A model generated the notes under the pieces. That model had not been told where the DNA came from and searched no databases. It saw only the letters and a list, made by a program, of their open reading frames with translations. Below are positions 50,963-62,900 of a DNA stretch of 64,000 nt, piece after piece. The stretch lies in assembly GCF_003945595.2 (NCBI RefSeq), contig NW_024104283.1:2674630-2738629 (forward strand). Reading direction: 5' to 3'. Numbering within the stretch: the first letter of the stretch is position 1; every line of letters starts with the position of its first letter. Both the position numbers and the translations under genes were made by a program. Origin of the DNA: Pipra filicauda. Taxonomy: Eukaryota; Chordata; Aves; Passeriformes; Pipridae.

Positions 50963-51159
50963 CTGCGTGTGAATGAAATTAAACATGCAGAGAGGAATAA
51001 TGCAAAGAATAGAAGTGTACAAATGAGTGTCAAGGATATGGGACAGACAGAGAACACAGGTGAAGGCACTTTTCTTCCTGAGCCTCTGTGCATCGCTGCA
51101 GACCCGCACACATGGCTGCATAGGGTGCTAAGGGCAATGCCACGGTGAACTTCACGAAC
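50963..51159 (-). other. DDO: DDO intron 1 of the coding region
   Basis: Short intron of 197 nt bounded by GTTCGT and CACACGCAG. It holds nothing recognisable. Confidence 0.9.
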
Positions 51160-51331
51160 CTGGGTACGTGTGAGGAATGAGCATCCCAGCAGCAACATCA
51201 CTCGTTGTGTTGGGGCTGAACTGGTCTGAAAGGACTGTCACAGAGCAGCTGGGACAAGCCTCCACAATGCACAGCGCTGTGGACAGGCCGATGACTCCCG
51301 CGCCGACCACTGCGACCTTGGGTGCTGCCAT
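51160..51331 (-). CDS. DDO: DDO exon 1 (start codon and FAD-binding motif)
   Basis: First coding exon, 172 nt, residues 1-57 plus one base. The protein starts MAAPKVAVVGAGVIGLSTAL, with the dinucleotide-binding GxGxxG (GAGVIG, residues 10-15) right at the N-terminus. It continues to DVAAGMLIPHTYP, which equals the human segment (residues 45-57). The ATG at 51331 was chosen because it aligns with the human start, has G at +4, and gives a total of 341 residues as in human. An upstream in-frame ATG at 51373 lies within a probable acceptor (ctgaatgCAG) and is rejected. If that acceptor is used the exon extends to 51367 with 36 nt of 5' untranslated sequence, and a further non-coding exon lies upstream. 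All four exons join in frame to 1026 nt. Confidence 0.96.
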
Positions 51332-51367
51332 CTCCAGGATACAGAGGCAGAGGAAAAAGAAACGTAC

Positions 51368-51527
51368 CTGCATTCAGAAACAACATATCACATGTCACTA
51401 TTATCCAGGCCTCACACTCTCATCAGGCTATGAAATACCCACACAAGATGTAACATAAGCCCCCCAGAGCAACTAATTGAAGGCTAACTGCTGCACACAA
51501 CCAAGGCGAAAGTGAGGATTAAAAAAA
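51368..51527 (-). other. DDO upstream flank or 5'-UTR intron
   Basis: AT-rich, no island and no recognisable promoter element immediately upstream of DDO exon 1. This supports, but does not prove, that transcription starts further away. Confidence 0.45.
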
Positions 51528-51896
51528 TCATCGGCCTTTGATACGATGACAAATTTTTGAAAAGTACTTCATCCTCAGCACAGGAGCAGAGGGCAAGAGA
51601 GAGATCTGTACATGCACCATTGGTGTTTTGGCTGTTTTGGGGCAAGGTTTTTTTAATAAAACCCAAGGGATTGAGGCACCCATAGAGTTTTCAATCATGT
51701 CAGGTGCAAAAGTCATGGAGCCCTGAAGAAACTGGCTTTTTGGCACCATAAGGAAAAAGGTTGTTTGAATATTGGGATCTCCAGCAATGAGAGCTGCCGC
51801 TGCCTGGGCAGCAGAAGCAAATTGTACAGGAGGCAAATTGGTTACGCTGAGGAAAGGGTCCAGCCATGGTGGGAGATGCTTCTTCTGAACATTCAT
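51528..51896 (-). other. Unidentified 122-codon open frame
   Basis: An uninterrupted minus-strand frame starting MNVQKKHLPPWLDPFLSVTN and containing AAQAAAALIAGDPNIQTTFF and GSMTFAPDMIENSMG. Its composition is protein-like, but I do not recognise a family. It lies just upstream of DDO exon 1 in the same orientation. There is no obvious splice structure or polyadenylation signal. It may be a pseudogene or mobile-element remnant, or chance. Confidence 0.25.
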
Positions 51897-52197
51897 CTTA
51901 GTTCTCCTGCCCCCAAGGACTGTGTTACCGGCTTAGCTCTGTCCTGGGAAACAGGAATTTTACATATTAAACATAATGAATATTCTCACATGGTAGAGCC
52001 TGGCTGTTTACATGCCCACATCCAAAAACTGTTTGGGCCATGGTGCCTTGGCAGGAAAAGTGCGGGAAGAGAAGCCACCTGTGTTCTGGGGGATTTTGTG
52101 CCCCTAGTGACTGGAGGTCTCCAAATCCATTCTTGGCCTTTGTACCTGCCAGCATGGCCCACTACCTTGGACAGATCTGTGGGTATCCAAGGTTGCC

Positions 52198-52536
52198 ATG
52201 CTCTCTCAGCAACAGACAGTGGTCCCCAGGAGCCAGCCAGTCTTGCTGCCTGAAGGGCCTGTATATTTGCCTCTCTCTGCCTTGCTTTCTAAGTTGCTTT
52301 ATGTCCTGGAGCAGCTCTACTCCACTCCTCAGAATTTTCAACTGCTGATTGCTACTCCAAGAGGTGCAGTGGTTTTATTTTCCCTTGTCCTGGCCAAGTT
52401 TTGGAGCTTGGCACCTGTCCTGGTGAGTGGCGCACAGCTCCTGGTTGACAATCACCTGACTGCCCATCCCAACGAGGTGCCAGCCTGTGTGCCTGGCCCC
52501 AGCCAGTTCATAGTTTTCACACTGGCGAAGGCATGA
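52198..52536 (+). other. Unidentified 112-codon open frame
   Basis: A plus-strand frame beginning MLSQQQTVVPRSQPVLLPEG and including a hydrophobic stretch (GAVVLFSLVLAKFWSLAPVL) that could be a membrane segment. The same frame is open for about 25 codons further upstream without a stop. No family recognised. It faces away from the minus-strand frame at 51528-51896. It may be the remains of a mobile element; it is not claimed as a gene. Confidence 0.2.
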
Positions 52537-52728
52537 AGCAGAACTGAACCATGCAGCTCAGTGCACCCTACAAACTCCCAGAAGCCAGAACTAAATGGGC
52601 CCAAAAGAGAGAGACTGGGCAACCTCAGAGGTGATAAATCCTTTAGCAGCTTTGAACCAGGTGAGCTGGGGTGCATCTGCCAGCTCAGGCATCCCATCAA
52701 GGGATTACTGTCAAAAGCTAAGCAGGGA

Positions 52729-53420
52729 TCATAGAATCACAGAATCACAGAATATGCTGAGTTGGAAGGGACCCACAAGGACCATCGAGTCCAACCCTTA
52801 GCCTTGCACAGGACCATCCCCAAGAGTCACACCATGTGCCTGAGAGTATCATCCAAACGCTTCTTGAACTCTGCCAGAGTTGATGCTGTGACCACTTCTC
52901 TGGGGAGCCTGTTCCAGTGCCCAACCACCCTCTGGGTGAAGAACCTTTTTCTAATAGCCAATCTAAACCTCCTCTGACACAATTTCAGGTCATTCCCTTG
53001 GATCTTGTCACTGGTCACCACAGAGAAGAGATCGGTGTCTGACCCTCCTCTTCCCCTCATGAGGAAGTTGCAGACTGCAATGAGGTTTCCCCTCAGTCTC
53101 CTCTTCTCCAGGTTGAACAGACATGTGCCCTCAGCAGCTCCTCATACAGCTTCCCCTCAAGGCCCTTCATCATCTTTGTTGCCCTCCTTTGGACACTCTC
53201 TAATAGCTCTATATCTTTCTTGTATTGCAGTGCCCAAAACTGCACACAGTATTCAAGTTGAGGCCACACCAGTGCAGAGCAGAGCAGGAAAATCCCCTCC
53301 CTCCACTGGCTGGCGATGCTTTGCCTGATGCCCCTCAGGACACACTTGGTCCTCCTGGCCCTCCAGGGCACTGCTGACTCATATTCAACTTGCCGTCAAC
53401 CAGGATGCAGGGGAAGAATC
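52729..53420 (-). mobile_element. 5'-truncated CR1 LINE
   Basis: The 3' end is at 52729, with about three copies of the CR1 terminal octamer in antisense (agaatcac units), then 'gagttggaagggacccac'. The minus strand encodes the CR1 reverse-transcriptase C-terminus: [38 protein letters not shown], and in another frame [20 protein letters not shown] followed by [14 protein letters not shown]. Frames are shifted relative to one another, so the copy is dead. It is much less diverged than the copy at 15 kb and 5'-truncated as usual for this family. It lies between DDO exon 1 and the second CpG island. Confidence 0.9.
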
Positions 53421-53983
53421 TCCTCTGCCTGTGGTTCTTTTTTTTCCTGGAATATATTATCTAGCAATATTCACTCTTGGAGAGGATGTTGAGTGAGATG
53501 GACCTTTGGTTTTGTGCCCTTATGGTTCTGCTTTCTCCTATGGGACTTGCTTATCATTGACTAGAAATCCAGCCTCACTAATTGCTTTCTGAGAACCTTT
53601 TCTGGAAACCAGTGCCTGCAGTTATAATGATGGGCTGATTTCCCATCTTCCTGTGGCTTTTGGCATATTTGATGTAAATTTAGGCAAGACAAACTGTGTG
53701 AGATTATGATAGGTCAGGTTTATTTATGAGATCCTTGCTCATGACTTCACACAGCTTCTCACTTACCCCTGAGGTTTTACTACCTAAAATTTGATGTCTC
53801 TACTAGGTAGGAAGGGAAAGAGGAACAGGCAGTGTTGCTTGTCATTGCATTCCTTCTGCATCACAGCTAAGGGTTGTTAGCAACCTCTCAGGGCAAAGCT
53901 TAAGTTTCTTCATATTAATTATCACATCTTCTTTCATAAGCTGACTATAGAAGTGCCCTCGCAGCGGGGAAAGAGGATGGAGT

Positions 53984-53996
53984 GGGGGGGGGGGGG
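53984..53996. repeat. G13 homopolymer
   Basis: A run of thirteen G, preceded by ggatggagt. Its length is likely to vary between individuals or to be misjudged by sequencing. Confidence 0.85.
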
Positions 53997-55381
53997 CAAG
54001 TGGACCCTGAACCACAATTGGTGGCCTGCATGGCTGACACCCAGAAACTCAATATGGAAAATTGTTAGGGAAAGGAGAAGAGAAATGAAGAATATTAGTA
54101 ACAAGAAACTGGGGGGGGAGGGAGTAATAATTCTGTAATTACTTAGGAAAATTGGCTCTGAGAAAGGTATTTAAACACATTTTTAATAACAAACCTTCTC
54201 ACTCAGCACTGGTAGCTGTGGAAATAGCGTGTGGTTCTCAGCACACCCAGCGAGTCTCCCAGCAGTCCATGGACAAGCACAGCCCTTCTTTTTCAGCTGC
54301 CCTGGAACATATGCGGTGGGTACATTATGCATCTGCCAGAGATGTGCTCTCAGTTGTCCCTCACAACTCTCCTTTGCTGAAGCCCTTGGACTATGATGGA
54401 GATTGAATTTCTGGACTGACCTTCCTTCCCTTCCCCAGGGAAGAAAGAGGAGCTGTGGCTTGGGGGAGGCTCAGGTTTCAGAAGTCCTTCCAGTTCAGAT
54501 AGCATTTTTGCAGACGAGCCGGTTCGATATCAACTGATCCCAATGTTGCAAAATCCAGTGAGGGCAGGAAGGGGCTGCTGACAGTGCTGGAGTCTACAGG
54601 AACAGCTCAGAAGGCCATGACACACCCATTAAATGCAGTGTTTTTCTAGCACTTACTACTGCAGTTCAGGAGCACATCAAGCCTTCATGTGCTAATGTGC
54701 CAAAAATCAACTGGGTGCAAAGCAGAGCTACACACAGCTAGTATCAGCAAGTGCAGCTTGGGCTTTGCAGAACCACTGACCATGCTATGAATGCAAGGCT
54801 CACCTATGGCTCTGCCCTGGCAGGATAGCCTGGGCAGAGGGCACAGGAGGAGAAACTACTTTTAGCTGATGTGGGAGCCCAGCTTAGTCCCAGCAGAGGG
54901 ACATTTCTTGTCCTGTCAGACAGGCCTGTACTGAGGATTTTGCAAAAATCAGCCTTTAAAAGGCAGACCAGTTGCAGTAACTGCTGGGGAGGGAGGCAAA
55001 TGGTGTCAGGTACTGTTTAGCTCTCTGTCCCTACATAGTGTCAGAAGAATGGGACAGAAGCCAGAGAGAGTCACCTGGAAGCTGTAATTCCCCAGCAATG
55101 AGGACACCAGCTGCCTGATGTGGGTTTCATGGTCCTGCCACCCTCCTGCTCCTCCCAAGCCAGAATGAATTATTTTTAAAAATATTGAGATATTTTGTGA
55201 CATGACTTCATCTCCCAACTCAGGCAACAGTAGACAATGCCAGCCTCATGTGTCGCAAGGGTGTCCTTATTCTTTCTTGCCTCCCATAGCTGTATGTCAT
55301 CACTAAGTGCCACAAACCTTCAGCTGTAACATCATTCTAGCAGTGGACAACATGATCAATATGGATAAATATAGTGGTCCC

Positions 55382-55388
<7 letters not shown>

Positions 55389-55426
<38 letters not shown>
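55389..55426. repeat. (CA)19 microsatellite
   Basis: Nineteen uninterrupted CA units, flanked by further CA-rich sequence (gcacacccac). A typical vertebrate microsatellite and probably polymorphic. The 86- to 157-codon frames crossing it are low-complexity artefacts. Confidence 0.97.
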
Positions 55427-55427
<1 letters not shown>

Positions 55428-56239
55428 CATGCACACCCACTGCCAGCTGCAGCTGCAGCCTGCAGACACAGCAGGCTGACCACTCTGAGCTTGTGTTGCA
55501 ACCCGTCTGGCCTACCAAAATAAGCATATTTACACACCCAAATAAACAGTGGAAAAAGCCCAGCTGAACTGTTGACCAGAAAATGGAACAGGAAGTAACT
55601 GAAAAAAAACAAAATTTGCTATATATAAGTCCTGTGGGTTTTTTTAAACTAACTCTCATTGTAATTAAGTACTGAAATACACTTTTGAATTGCTTGAAGC
55701 CTGTGGTACCAGGCAGCAAAAGCTCCAGCCTTTCTGAACTGCTGGAGGGGCTCCTCACCCACCAGAGCAGCTGCACCCACTGTCCCTGTCAGTGCCTGCC
55801 ATGGAGCACTTGTTCCCTTCCTTTTTTTTTTGCTGATCACTTTTGTTTATTCACTTCCCCAGTTTACAAGCACCCTTGGTGTTGCTTGCCTTCAGATGAC
55901 TCCAGAGAGGGGTTTTGCCAGGCAAAAACATGGTGCTCATGATCCACTTCTGGGGGTTTGCTGAGGAGGAGGAGGTACTGATTTTGTCCTTTTGACTCTG
56001 GCCTAGTCCCTTCTCTGCCATTTGGGCTGCTCTGTGAGATGTACATTCGGGAAGTGCCACAGAAGGAAGGCAAGGATGTTCTCTCTTCACTGAACAAGGG
56101 ACCACTGTCAGAAAGCAGGTGTCACAGGGGATCACAGAAAGCCACCGTCACAGGGGACCCCGGGCCGACCAGGGAGGCCTCAGCTCGTCCTTCAGATGGC
56201 TGTTCGCATGCACGGGAAACAGCTCCTTAGGAATGCTAG

Positions 56240-56950
56240 GTTATACCGCCCCCTCAGCTACCTGCAAGTCACCTTCAGCAGCAGCACCTACGGGCCGAGC
56301 GCTGCTCTTGCTTCCCTCCCAAACCGGAGAGGTCTGTGGAGCCCGTCGCCGCTCTGTGCGGGGAGAGGCTGCGTTCCCGGATCTTCCCCCCAGCCAAGCC
56401 CTGCGGTTCACCCCGCCCGCCCCGGTATGTGTGCTGAGCCTTCCCGGCCCCGGCTCTGGAAGCTGGGCTGGGCCCGCGGGAACGCCCGGGGGCAGCGCCC
56501 AGTCCCGGGGGGCGCTTCTCCGGCCCTCGGCAGCAAAAGGGCTCCGGCATCCAGCATTTCCCTCTTCGGCTGGAAGTACAAGTCTGAAAACGACCCAAGC
56601 GGGGAGAGCAGGCGATACCTGGTGAGGAGGAGGCCCCCGGTCCCGCCTGGAAGAGCCGCCCTCCCGGGCAGCGCGGGGACACGTGCGGGAGCGGCCGGAG
56701 CGCCTTGCCCGGGGGCTGCCGCTGCCCCCCTGCCCTGGGGCACCCCCGGGCCCAGCTCCGCCCCCCGCCGCGAATGAAGGAGCTGTTTGTGCCCGGGCAG
56801 TGCCCTCCCCCGGCGCTGGCAGCACGCCCGGAGCACCCGGCGGCCGCGCGTCGGCCCTGCCGGGGCCGGGCCAGAACTTTCCCCCTTGATATTTCCCCAG
56901 CGCGCTCCAGAGGAGGCTCAGCGGGACCCGCTGTGCTGCAGGGAATACAT
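56240..56950. promoter_or_regulatory. Second CpG island, gene not assigned
   Basis: High GC with frequent CpG from about 56.24 to 56.95 kb, including GC boxes (ccccgcccgcccc near 56411; gctccgccccccgccgcg near 56755). It lies about 5 kb upstream of DDO exon 1. On the minus strand a usable donor CAG|GTAGCTG occurs near 56260, so it could produce a non-coding first exon of DDO. On the plus strand a strong donor, CTG|GTGAGG at 56621/56622, could serve a divergent transcript. The long open frames on both strands (142-194 codons) match nothing I recognise and are expected in such GC-rich DNA. In human the next upstream gene is SLC22A16, but no exon of it was seen here. Confidence 0.75.
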
Positions 56951-59900
56951 TGTCCTTTTTTCCTCCCTCACAGGCAGTTATGTTCTGAGTGTTTCTGAAG
57001 CTGCCTTAGGGTTGCCACAGCGCTTGAGCAATCGTGCGAGCGGTCGGGAGGGGAACTCCAGCCATCGCAGGTCGGTGAGGTACGAGTCCTTGCCAAACCG
57101 CAAACCCGTAATGAGCACAGCCAGGCAGGGCTGTTTTCAGCGGAAAAACACAAGTTTGTCAAAAAATAAACCTCTCTGCAGGATCGCTAGGATGAAATTA
57201 TATAGCATATACCCCAGTTTATCGCCTCCAGGGCATTTGCCTTTGGCAGGACATTTTGGCTAATATTTGACAGCCTGAGCATTCGTCCCTGAACATGCTC
57301 ATCAGGACAGTGTTTGCCAACCACTCCTCTTCAGCCCTGTCGAACAGCTTCTGCCATGGATCTTCCAGGCAAGTGCCTTTTCTTTATAGCCATTTAAATA
57401 CAGACCAGCAGTCATCTGAAGGATATCACTATGTACAGCAACAGTGTGCACAACATATGGCAAACTTCTCCCAATCTAGCTGTGTTCTTAAATGGTAAAA
57501 CTAAAGCCACGATATATTACACGTGTAGGCATAATTCCCCCAAATTATAGTGTAGCTTGATTTTTCTGTGTTCTGAAAATAGGGGATTAAGACAGGGAAA
57601 GCAGCAGAAGAACAGAAGTTTACTTGTTTAGAAATGAAATTGTTGATGGGCATGGTGCATTGGTTGTAAAATGAACACTATTCTAAGCCATTGCAGGGTA
57701 TCTGCAGTAACTTTGGAGAGAATCCTTTCACATATGGAAATTTCCCTCAAATAGGTCGCAGTGCCAGCTAATATTAAAACTGCCTGCTACTTCTCCTCCT
57801 GAGATTCTACTGCTTATTGCTGATAACTTTGCCAAATTTGAATTATTTGGATTGAAATGTTCTGTGACAGATGTTGGTGCAAGGCTGAATGTTTCACGGA
57901 ATTCCCAATGTATCTTTTCCTGAGAATGAGATGCAGGAAATTCAAGCTGATTGGGGATACCAAATCTTATTGTAATGTTATTACATAACAAGAATCTTCT
58001 ATGGGCTAAAGTATTTTGGAAAGGTGAACACATTGTGTTTTGTGAAAGCACCCATAAGTAAAGTACAACATATTTTAGGATGAGGAAAAAGCTTTTTTCC
58101 ATGTAATCTAGATATGTGACTTCCTACCACAAATGTTTGTTTATCCATGCAGGCATCTACAGGGGGAAACAATTTCAACTCTTTAGTGCTGCCATTGATT
58201 TTCTTACTTGTGCTCTTCCCTAAAATAACAGCACAATATAGATCCTCTAATTCCCAGAGCCCTGATAAACTGAAGATCAGCCATTCTGTATTGAGGCCTT
58301 CAAGATATGAGAAGTTTTTTGCTACAGATGTTGGTGTTCTCTTGTGAAAAATGGGAAAAAGGACAAGAACAGACAAGAAGATCGGTGTAACAGCCCAGCT
58401 GCTAAAGATCCCCTGGATGTTTGTGTATGTATTATTCTGTGTATTGTGCAAAGTATGTCCTTTTGAACTAACAAATAATTGGTTAAATAGTATTCCAAGT
58501 GCAACCTTCACCTATTTGTAGTTTGAGAATGCTCCTGACAAACTCTGTGATAGTGGCTGTCGTATCCTTTAATTTAGTGCAAGTCATGATTTGGGCACTC
58601 AGGAAGAGAGCACCAGCCTTCTGGCATAGAACAAACACAGCCCTAATTGTACTTGGAGCTCTTTGTGAACCATGACTGGCAGTGGTATTCCAGCACACCA
58701 CCAGCCCAGCTCAAGCAGTGCTGAAGAAGTGTTTCCCTTTACCTTAGCATTCCTTTTGCTTTGTATACTCTCCTGAATAGACCCATAATGATAAGCAGAA
58801 ATTACCTCTCTGAAAACAGGATGCTGACCTGCTTCTAGTCTTGTGAATGACATGAATCATTTATGTGCCACTTCTTTAACCAGTTCAAAGATCAAGTCAA
58901 GCATCAGTGTCCATGGCAAGTTACCATTTCAGCAAAAAGTTCAAGATGTGCCTCGTTTTGCTGTTTGCCTATTATTTACTTACTTCTGGAGAAATTCTCT
59001 CAATATAAGGAAGAAACCAGTAGTTCTGACATTCCTGTTGAAAAGCTTTGTGAAAATATTTGCTGAGAGATTGCCCAATTATCCCTGGTTCTTTTGCTAT
59101 GTTCATGATCACCTCAGTCAAAACCACTTTTTAATCACATCACTGGCAATGAGACTGTGGCAAGAATCTTTACAAGAATCACCCCTTATGTTTTTTTCTT
59201 ATTCCTGTGCAAGTCTGTTCATCTCCACATGTAACATTATGAGGCAATGTTAATAACTACATGCCTGTGAGCACTCCATAGAGGGATCCTACTCATCTGC
59301 AACAAACACCTGAGCAGTATCCATGCCTGCGTGCTAGACAGGAATTCAGAGAGAGAAGAGTTGGTTTGTCACTAAATGAGATATTTCCCATTACTTCTGA
59401 TTATTCATAAACCTAGGTTAGTAATTTATTTGAAAGAGCTGGCTTTGTGCACAAACCTCTCTGCAATCATTTTTTATATACAAGTCATATTAAAAAAGGA
59501 TGTTTCCCCTTTTGTGGTGTATACTTTTTAGGCTTGATTTTTCTAGGCTTGATTGAGCTCAGTGCTCTTGAAATCAGTATATCAGGGATGATTCAAATTT
59601 CTCAACTTCAACAACTATTTGGACCATTTATTACGGTTATTTTCAGGGAGGAACGTAAATCACCTGGCAAGGACATATCAAGCCTTCAAAACACAAATGA
59701 CGAAGCAAAGTGATGGATGTAACTTGATCAGAAAACATAAGATTAATAAAATAAGAATAGAAAGTTGAGTTACTTGCACTAATTAGAGATTTAAGGGAAG
59801 TGAAGAATAAATAGGTTCCTGAGAAGGTCTAAGGGGCCAAATAATGAGGAATAGGGCTATAAATTACTGCAATTCCTATTTTCCTGGCACTGTCTGCCCA

Positions 59901-62900
59901 CTCCAATGCCTGCATGAGGAAGCTACAGTTAGTCTTCACATCCACTGAACACCAAGTGTTCATGTACATTGTTCTGTCATTTCTGTAGTCACCTACTCTC
60001 TTTACTGATAACTCATACCCATTCTACAGTATCTGCAGCTATTTTTGTCACTACTGAATGTGTCTGAGGGACTACTGCCCCAGTCAGCTTATACAAATAA
60101 AAGCAAAAAAAAATATAATATTCTTTCCGTAACTGAAATGCAAAATATGTCACATTTTTCATGTGCATTTTGTCATAGTCACCATCTAACACATTACCCA
60201 AACCTTGGTTTACACCTGCAAACACAAACAGGGAAAAGACATACACATGATACTTGCTAGCTTAAACCATAGATGGTTTTTGCTGTGGAATGCCAAAAGG
60301 CCTCTATAAGGGACTGTGAACCAAATGGACAGTTGGTGATAGGAGTTCATTAAATTAGGTAAAGGTGTAAAAATTAAAAATGTGTGTCTGACTTTATTCT
60401 TGCCCATAATTGCAGATAATAAATGCACATTTTAAAAAACCATTAAAATATATTGTATTGAATCCACAGATTCTGGGCAAACAAACTCCTTCCTATGAAT
60501 ACATACTTCCTCCATGTTACCAAAATGCACACTCTGTTTGGTACAGAATCTTGTACAAAATTATTAGGCTACCAATACATAGGTGTGCTTTAATCTTTCT
60601 TCCTGTGAAAGGTAACAATGCAGATACTAATTGACAGCATTTACTAGAATTTTCCCTGATAGAATAAACTTGTTCTTTTGTGAACACTATATTTTTTTTT
60701 TAAATTTTTGAGTTTAATTTCTCCCCTAGGAATCTGTTCTGGGATTCAGATGAGCATCTCTAAGATATTTGAAAAGGGCATAGGATGAATCCAGAGCCTC
60801 CTTTTTGCAGGCACAAATGCCTTTCTGGTATGAAGCTTCCATGACCTCACCTTTTCCTAAGATCTTGCAAAAGGCACTCACAGACCTTGCATGTTGCTGA
60901 GCCCAGTGCTGTGGAGGCTTCCTAAGTGACTGCACCTAAGGAGTTGGTAAAAATAAGCTGTGAAAGATGCAGGAGAAGGCCAATGAGTCCTGCACTCCAT
61001 CCCAGCGCTGGGATGTCAGACCATCATCTGTTTCCACAGAGCCACTGCATAAAAGCCCTCAGCCTTCAGGCAGGCTTCACCCCTTGTTCAGACATTCAGG
61101 GTACTACTCAGAGCATATGATTACTGCACATAGTTTGCATAGCTTTTTTTTCCTACGTGGTTGTTTAAACTATAGAATTTTGCACATAGAAATTGAAGGG
61201 AATTGTTAAAGTAGAAAATAGATCTTTCACAAAGTTTTAAAATAATTATTCAAAATATCAAACATATTTACTATTTTTCATTAGTTATCATTAAACTAAT
61301 GATAATTGCTCTTATTCCTATATTTAACCCAAAAAGTATGTCCTTAACAAACTGCAAGACTGTCTAATAAAACTGGATATAAGATTTAGGACAAAAACAT
61401 TTGTCATCATGCAAGAGTGACCAGCAATTAAGACAGGTAAGAATTCAGATTCACTATGTCATAAAACAATTATGTAACTCCAGAGACATAGATCAGCACA
61501 ATAAATTTGCACTAAGGTAGAGATGAAAAATACAAACATAAAAGAACTTTAGAACTCAGATAAGAAACTATAAAAAATAATTCTTTTTATGAGCAATGAA
61601 ATGAAAAGATGCCCCACAGGAACAGGAGCATTTGTTCTCAAACTCAGTGCTCTCTTGCAAGAGGATTTAGAAAATCTATGAGTATTGAAAGGAAAGAAAT
61701 CAACTCACCCTGATTTTGCTACATTTATAGTGCATGACTAGTGTTAAACATATTTTTGTCCATATGGAAAAAACAATCAAACAGAAATGCTAGAGACATA
61801 CAGAGACACGCCATTTCCTGGTTTTTTTTCAATAATATGCTTCCTCAGGTTAAAGAATAGGATACTCCAAGGCATTTTCTAAGCTATTGATACATAAGAT
61901 CACAAAAGGTGTACCTGTAGATCAACAAACTTTTTATTTCTAAGGAAAAACAGTAACATCATTAGTTCAGGGAAATTTAGGTGTCATTTGAATCAAAGAC
62001 CAAATACCAACTGACTTCAGTGACAGAAGGAACTGGGTTTTGGTCTTAAAAGCCACCAGCCAACATTGTAGTCTAGAAATATAATTACAGTTTAGTTTGT
62101 AAACAGTATCAGTATCATTGTGCATTTAAGATTTTTCTGTTTCTTTTCTTTACCTTATGTATACTGATTACAGATCACCAGGTCCTGAATCCCTCAAGCC
62201 AAAGGAACACAGAACACGCATTGACTGTTCGTACCAGGGTAACACCTTACTTGCCAGTTATTTGGCAAGTAAGGAAGTAGAAAAAAGAACAATTAAAATT
62301 ATTTTTTAATTGATGAACAATTAAAATTAATCAGTACCTTGTTGGAATTAGACTGTAGTGCTCCCAAAACTCCCAAGTGAGTTTTAAAATAGATGTACTA
62401 TCAAAAGAGGGAGTACCCATGTGAAAGAACCCTAAAATAAGGAAACAACTTGGAGCTCTGTGTGTGAGAAGGGTGGCTGTAATGGAAGATAGTACCAGTT
62501 TAATTCCTTGTTAGGTGTATTGCATGATGTTTTCTTTTTTAGCATGGTTAAACCCTTATTTAAGGCAGGGCATGCAGGGTTTGGCAATAGATCTTGCAGA
62601 TAAAGATCTACTGTTCTGCTCTGGTAAGTGGAGGGAGATCTGAAAGCAGTGGAAGAATACTAGGTCTGCTCTTCAGCAAAATGAAAAACCACAGCATGTG
62701 AGTAATCCGGTCTTCAGTCAACAAAGTATGTGTTCAAGTCGTTCTCTGAATAATGATGGGATTACTCACGGGGTAAGGGTAAGTGCTTTTGCTGAACTAA
62801 CATATCTGGACATAAGCCAGAGTATTCTGTGCAGGTCTTCTTGGAGGTTTTCTCTGCAAACATTGCAACACCCACAGAACTGTAGGGAGCATAAAGATTC

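Larger units (their letters stand above)
53421..56199. other. Intergenic or 5' intron sequence, simple repeats only
   Basis: No exon recognised. It contains a run of 13 G (53984-53996), a second G-rich patch near 54110-54121, a (CA)19 microsatellite (55389-55426) and T runs near 55825. If DDO has a non-coding first exon in the CpG island at 56.2-56.95 kb, this stretch would be intron. Confidence 0.6.

Noticed and set aside
50044..51201. Frames of 124, 125 and 149 codons within the DDO introns
   Set aside because: They overlap DDO exon 2 in the wrong frame or lie in introns 1 and 2, with no domain and no splice context.
51329..51373. Upstream in-frame ATG (51373) adding 14 residues to DDO
   Set aside because: It lies inside ctgaATGCAG, a likely splice acceptor. 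The added residues have no counterpart in human DDO, while the ATG at 51331 gives the exact family length and N-terminal motif position.
55389..55426. Tandem repeat considered as a CRISPR-type array
   Set aside because: Dinucleotide units with no spacers in a eukaryotic genome; a plain microsatellite.
55303..55776. 157-codon minus-strand frame with a Cys-Val repeat
   Set aside because: It is produced by reading the (CA)19 microsatellite and has no other support.
56196..56836. Frames of 193 (plus) and 194 (minus) codons in the second CpG island
   Set aside because: Low-complexity Pro/Gly/Ala/Arg composition, no recognised domain, and open on both strands at once. Kept only as a promoter region.
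61285..61305. Inverted repeat TTATCATTA/TAATGATAA
   Set aside because: Short and wholly AT-rich; expected by chance in this composition.
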